7,500 nucleotides of DNA from an uncultured Collinsella sp. (GTDB lineage Bacteria; Actinomycetota; Coriobacteriia; Coriobacteriales; Coriobacteriaceae), in NCBI GenBank assembly GCA_934630735.1, contig CAKTWK010000057.1:1-7500 (forward strand), given 5' to 3'. Positions within the stretch are counted from its first letter, which is position 1; the number at the start of each line of letters is the position of its first letter. Both the position numbers and the translations under genes were made by a program. Under the pieces are notes generated by a model that saw only the letters and a program-made list of their open reading frames with translations, did not search any database and had not been told where the DNA came from. Of the stretch, positions 4,977-7,500 are shown one piece after another.

Positions 4977-6830
4977 ATGCCCGAGAAGATTGAAGAGCTG
5001 GTACGCGCTGCGCTTGCTGCGGCCCAGGAGGCCGGCGACCTTTCCGCATTTGAACTTGACGATTGCGCCATCGAGCGACCGGCTGACACTTCTCATGGCG
5101 AGTGGACCTCCACCATGGCCCTGAAGTCCGCCAAGTTGGCTCACTGTGCCCCGCGCAAGATCGCCGAGGCCGTCGTTGCCCATATGCCTGAGGACCCCGC
5201 GATCGAGAAGGTCGAGATCGCCGGCCCTGGCTTCATCAACTTCTACCTCTCCGTCGCCGTTAAGAACGCCATCTTCGGCGAGGCCCGCGAGAAGGGCATG
5301 GACTTCGCTAAGTCCAACGTCGGTGGCGGCCTGAAGACCCAGGTCGAGTTCGTCTCCGCCAACCCCGTCGGCCCCATGCACATTGGTCACGGCCGCTGGG
5401 CCGCGCTGGGCGACTCCCTCTGCCGTGTTATGGACCATGCCGGTTACGACATCCAGCGTGAGTTCTACATCAACGACCACGGCTCGCAGATGAACACCTT
5501 CGGCAACTCCATCAGCACGCGCTATATGCAGCTTGCCGACATCATCGCCAAGCAGGGCGTGGATATCGACGAGGCTCACAAGCTGCTGATCGCCGACCGC
5601 GACGCCTTCGTTGCCGATGAGAACGACGAGCATCCCGAGACCCATCCGTATCAGGACAACTTTGCCGAGACCCTGGGCAAGGACTCCTACGGCGGCGACT
5701 ACATCATTGACGAGGCCGCTGAGTTCTGGCGCACCGACGGCGACAAGTGGGTCGAGGCCGATCCGCAGGAGCGCATGGAGAGCTTCCGTGAGCGCGGCTA
5801 TGTGAAGATGGTCGACAACATGCGCGACCTCTGCCACGCCGTCAATTGCGACTTCGACCGCTGGTTCTCCGAGCGCTCGCTGTACGTGAAGGACACCGAG
5901 GGCGAGACCGCCGGCACCTCCGCCGTCGACCGCGCTTTTGAGAAGCTCGACAAGATGGGCTACCTCTACACCAAGGACGGCGCTCTGTGGTTCCGTTCCA
6001 CCGACCTGGGCGACGACAAGGACCGCGTCCTGATCAAGTCCGACGGCGAGTACACCTACTTCGCCTCCGACGTTGCCTATCACTGGGATAAGTTCCAGCG
6101 CGTTGACCACGTCATCGACATCTGGGGTGCCGACCACCATGGCTACATCGAGCGCGTCCGCTGCGTCTGCGACGCTCTTGGCTATCCCGGCAAGTTCGAG
6201 GTTCTGCTGGGCCAGCTCGTCAACCTGCTGCGTAACGGCAAGCCCGTCCGTATGTCCAAGCGCAAGGGTACCATGGTGACTCTGCAGGAGCTCGTCGACG
6301 AGGTCGGCTCCGACGCCGCTCGCTACACGCTCATCTCCAAGAGCTCCAACCAGATGGTCGACTTCGATATCGAGGCCGTTAAGAAGCGCGACAACTCCAA
6401 CCCAGTGTACTACGTGCAGTACGCTCACGCCCGCGTGTGCTCCATCCTGCGCCGTGCCGCTGACGTTACGCCCGAGCAGGCTGACGAGATGGGCATGAAG
6501 GCCGTCGCCGCCAAGGCCATCGGTGAGAACGTCGATTACTCGCTGCTGACCGACCCGACCGAGCTCGCCCTTTCGCGTAAGCTCAACGAGCTCACCGACC
6601 TCATCGCTAGCTGCGCTCGCGACCGCGCTCCGTTCCGTCTGACGCACTTTGCCGAGGAGCTCGCCGGCGACTTCCACAGCTTCTATGCTGCCTGCCAGGT
6701 TCTGCCGAGCGAGGGCCGTCCCGTCGACCCCGAGCTTTCGCGCGCCCGTCTGGCCGCTTGCGACGCCGTCCGCGTGACGCTCGCTCTGGTGCTCACCCTC
6801 GTTGGCGTCTCCGCTCCCGAGCAGATGTAA
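4977..6830 (+). CDS. argS: Arginyl-tRNA synthetase
   Basis: This 617-residue class I synthetase attaches arginine to tRNA-Arg in the cytoplasm. The N-terminal arginyl-specific domain (about 1-105) is followed by the catalytic Rossmann fold with HIGH at residues 135-138 (PVGPMHIGHGRW). Next come YINDHGSQ (about 163-170), the conserved ASDVAYHWDKF region, and the KMSKS-equivalent loop RMSKRKGT (Met426 in the second place). The anticodon-binding DALR domain begins near YYVQYAHARV and extends to the C-terminus. It is slightly longer than the common 550-590 residues, with an acidic insertion in the catalytic half (HPETHPYQDNFAETLG and following). Start 4977 is chosen for its strong AAGGAGG and because the 23 residues upstream do not look like the family. 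It is a single-gene unit with a clear promoter and terminator. Confidence 0.97.
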   Translation: MPEKIEELVRAALAAAQEAGDLSAFELDDCAIERPADTSHGEWTSTMALKSAKLAHCAPRKIAEAVVAHMPEDPAIEKVEIAGPGFINFYLSVAVKNAIFGEAREKGMDFAKSNVGGGLKTQVEFVSANPVGPMHIGHGRWAALGDSLCRVMDHAGYDIQREFYINDHGSQMNTFGNSISTRYMQLADIIAKQGVDIDEAHKLLIADRDAFVADENDEHPETHPYQDNFAETLGKDSYGGDYIIDEAAEFWRTDGDKWVEADPQERMESFRERGYVKMVDNMRDLCHAVNCDFDRWFSERSLYVKDTEGETAGTSAVDRAFEKLDKMGYLYTKDGALWFRSTDLGDDKDRVLIKSDGEYTYFASDVAYHWDKFQRVDHVIDIWGADHHGYIERVRCVCDALGYPGKFEVLLGQLVNLLRNGKPVRMSKRKGTMVTLQELVDEVGSDAARYTLISKSSNQMVDFDIEAVKKRDNSNPVYYVQYAHARVCSILRRAADVTPEQADEMGMKAVAAKAIGENVDYSLLTDPTELALSRKLNELTDLIASCARDRAPFRLTHFAEELAGDFHSFYAACQVLPSEGRPVDPELSRARLAACDAVRVTLALVLTLVGVSAPEQM

Positions 6831-6853
6831 GCTGCGGTTCATTTGACTGCGTT

Positions 6854-6872
6854 GGCTCGGTTTAACTGAGCC
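6854..6872 (+). other. Small hairpin between argS and its terminator
   Basis: GGCTCGG (6854-6860) pairs with CTGAGCC (6866-6872), including one G-T pair, around TTTAA. It lacks a T-run and probably sits as an extra stem in the argS 3' untranslated region. Confidence 0.5.
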
Positions 6873-6877
6873 TTGAA

Positions 6878-6910
6878 AGCCCGATCTCCATCGTGGAGGT
6901 CGGGCTTTTT
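6878..6910 (+). terminator. Intrinsic terminator of argS
   Basis: A 13-bp stem pairs 6878-6890 with 6894-6906 (AGCCCGA...TCGGGCT, one internal T-G wobble) around a TCG loop, followed by TTTT. It is the expected rho-independent terminator. Confidence 0.92.
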
Positions 6911-7015
6911 GCGTTTGACGGGACTAATCGGCTTGCTGGAAAATGCTACCAAATCGCAACTATACCGGTTTACGGGGCTGAATCGCCAGTTGGCGACCAT
7001 GGCGCCAATAGCGAA

Positions 7016-7032
7016 ATTAAAATCGCAGGTAG
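7016..7032 (+). repeat. Degenerate direct repeat, unit A
   Basis: ATTAAAATCGCAGGTAG here matches 16 of 17 bases of unit B (7243-7259). Similarity continues weakly downstream for about 40 bases, including a shared ATGG near the end. Both contain the core GCAGGTAG, which is also found in the RAYT promoter spacer (minus strand, 3877-3884). Confidence 0.55.
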
Positions 7033-7114
7033 ACGGTTTATTGTTTCTTGAAAATGCAGGGTATGGTTGGCTTGCATCATTCTGGCCCCGTAATCCGGCA
7101 TAGTTTTGAAAATT

Positions 7115-7183
7115 GTCCCTTAGGGACGGAGGAAAACGGATCATTTTTGACTCGAGGAGGGGTGGCGGGATACCGTCCGCCAC
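7115..7183. repeat. GTCCCTTAGGGAC palindrome followed by a 7-bp hairpin
   Basis: GTCCCT-T-AGGGAC (7115-7127) is a perfect 6-bp palindrome with one central base. It is followed by GGAGGAAAACGGATC (7128-7142) and then a hairpin of GTGGCGG (7162-7168) with CCGCCAC (7177-7183). A partial echo, TGTCCCTTA, occurs at 7406-7414. The AGGGAC core resembles the loop of the 43-bp repeat. It is probably another family of intergenic repeat, unverified here. Confidence 0.45.
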
Positions 7184-7242
7184 AAATCGCGCCCATCTCC
7201 TACGTTTGGACGCATATCCCGAACCATACCGAAAAGTACGAT

Positions 7243-7259
7243 ATTAAAACCGCAGGTAG
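7243..7259 (+). repeat. Degenerate direct repeat, unit B
   Basis: ATTAAAACCGCAGGTAG differs from unit A (7016-7032) at one base. The following GCGG (7259-7262) parallels the AGCAG that follows the same core upstream of the RAYT gene. Confidence 0.55.
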
Positions 7260-7332
7260 CGGGCTTGCGATTTTAGGAAGATCGAGGGGATGGTCAGGGG
7301 TTGCGGGTCAAACGTAGTAGATAGGCGCGTTT

Positions 7333-7359
7333 CGTGGCGCGGCTATTCCGGATGCCACG
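7333..7359. repeat. Inverted repeat CGTGGC/GCCACG
   Basis: CGTGGC (7333-7338) and GCCACG (7354-7359) can form a 6-bp stem with a 15-base loop. There is no T-run. It is listed as structure of unknown role in the gene-poor tail. Confidence 0.35.
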
Positions 7360-7500
7360 GCTTCACTCCTCTGGCGCGACATTTCAAGCCGCTTTTGAGG
7401 GAGAATGTCCCTTATGACCAGTTGGTTGATTTCCGATCTCAGCCGAACACATTGAGCAAATAGGCCGTTCCCGCACCTAGCCGAACGCCCCCGCTGCCCC

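Larger units (their letters stand above)
6911..7500. other. Gene-poor, repeat-rich region after argS
   Basis: No convincing gene is seen in these 590 bases. Open frames are short, lack ribosome binding sites, and either run through the argS terminator or overlap hairpins. Base composition is visibly less GC-rich than argS. Small inverted repeats are frequent: 6984-6995 (CGCCA/TGGCG), 6990-7008 (TTGGCG/CGCCAA), 7115-7127, 7162-7183 and 7333-7359. Two similar 17-mers occur at 7016 and 7243. The region reads like an accumulation of degenerate interspersed repeats. A gene entering from the right edge is not visible. Confidence 0.6.

Noticed and set aside
4959..6842. Long 627-codon open frame on the minus strand opposite argS
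   Set aside because: It is antisense to a clear argS, has repetitive Val/Leu/Gly/Asp-rich composition typical of a high-GC shadow frame, and lacks a ribosome binding site or recognisable domain.
6839..7183. 114-codon minus-strand frame downstream of argS
   Set aside because: Reads straight through the argS terminator and the 7115-7183 palindromes; no ribosome binding site. Such frames over repeats are likely annotated spuriously.
7048..7317. 89-codon plus-strand frame
   Set aside because: TTG start without a ribosome binding site, spans hairpins and a degenerate repeat unit, and shows no domain.

Overview
The window looks like a chromosomal segment of a high-GC Gram-positive bacterium, most likely a Coriobacteriia member close to Collinsella. 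The support is GC-rich codon use in the housekeeping genes, AGGAGG-type ribosome binding sites, a CarD-family RNA-polymerase regulator, and the style of the ArgRS and ProA proteins. The genus is inferred from general familiarity; no search was run.

Layout: (1) 1-730, minus strand: N-terminal part of a prolyl-aminopeptidase-like alpha/beta hydrolase that runs off the left edge, divergent from (2) proA (844-2130), gamma-glutamyl phosphate reductase of proline synthesis. (3) An HD-superfamily hydrolase of the COG2316 type (2302-2901). (4) On the minus strand, a REP-associated tyrosine transposase-like protein (RAYT, Y1 HUH family, 3034-3792), visibly more AT-rich than its neighbours. (5) On the minus strand, a CarD/CdnL-family transcription regulator (4149-4634), divergent from (6) argS (4977-6830). 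(7) A gene-poor tail (6911-7500) made of small inverted repeats and degenerate repeated motifs.

The most notable structure is a 43-46 bp repeat present three times (2131-2176, 2901-2946, and inverted at 4107-4149). Each copy begins at, or one base after, the last A of a TAA stop codon (proA, HD gene, carD). Each is in the same orientation relative to its gene, and each lies between the stop codon and a separate, strong intrinsic terminator. The copies are identical over their 43-bp core and form a 10-bp hairpin followed by a short T-run. The RAYT gene lies between copies 2 and 3. This fits a REP/RAYT system whose palindromes have been placed specifically in 3' untranslated regions. The motif GGCAGGT at the foot of the repeat hairpin also occurs just after the RAYT stop codon and inside the predicted RAYT promoter spacer, suggesting self-recognition or autoregulation.

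The housekeeping genes appear to be separate transcription units: each has its own ribosome binding site and, except for the truncated hydrolase and the RAYT gene, a recognisable 3' terminator. Proline metabolism links the first two genes loosely (peptide-derived proline release and de novo proline synthesis). The others are not obviously connected in function.
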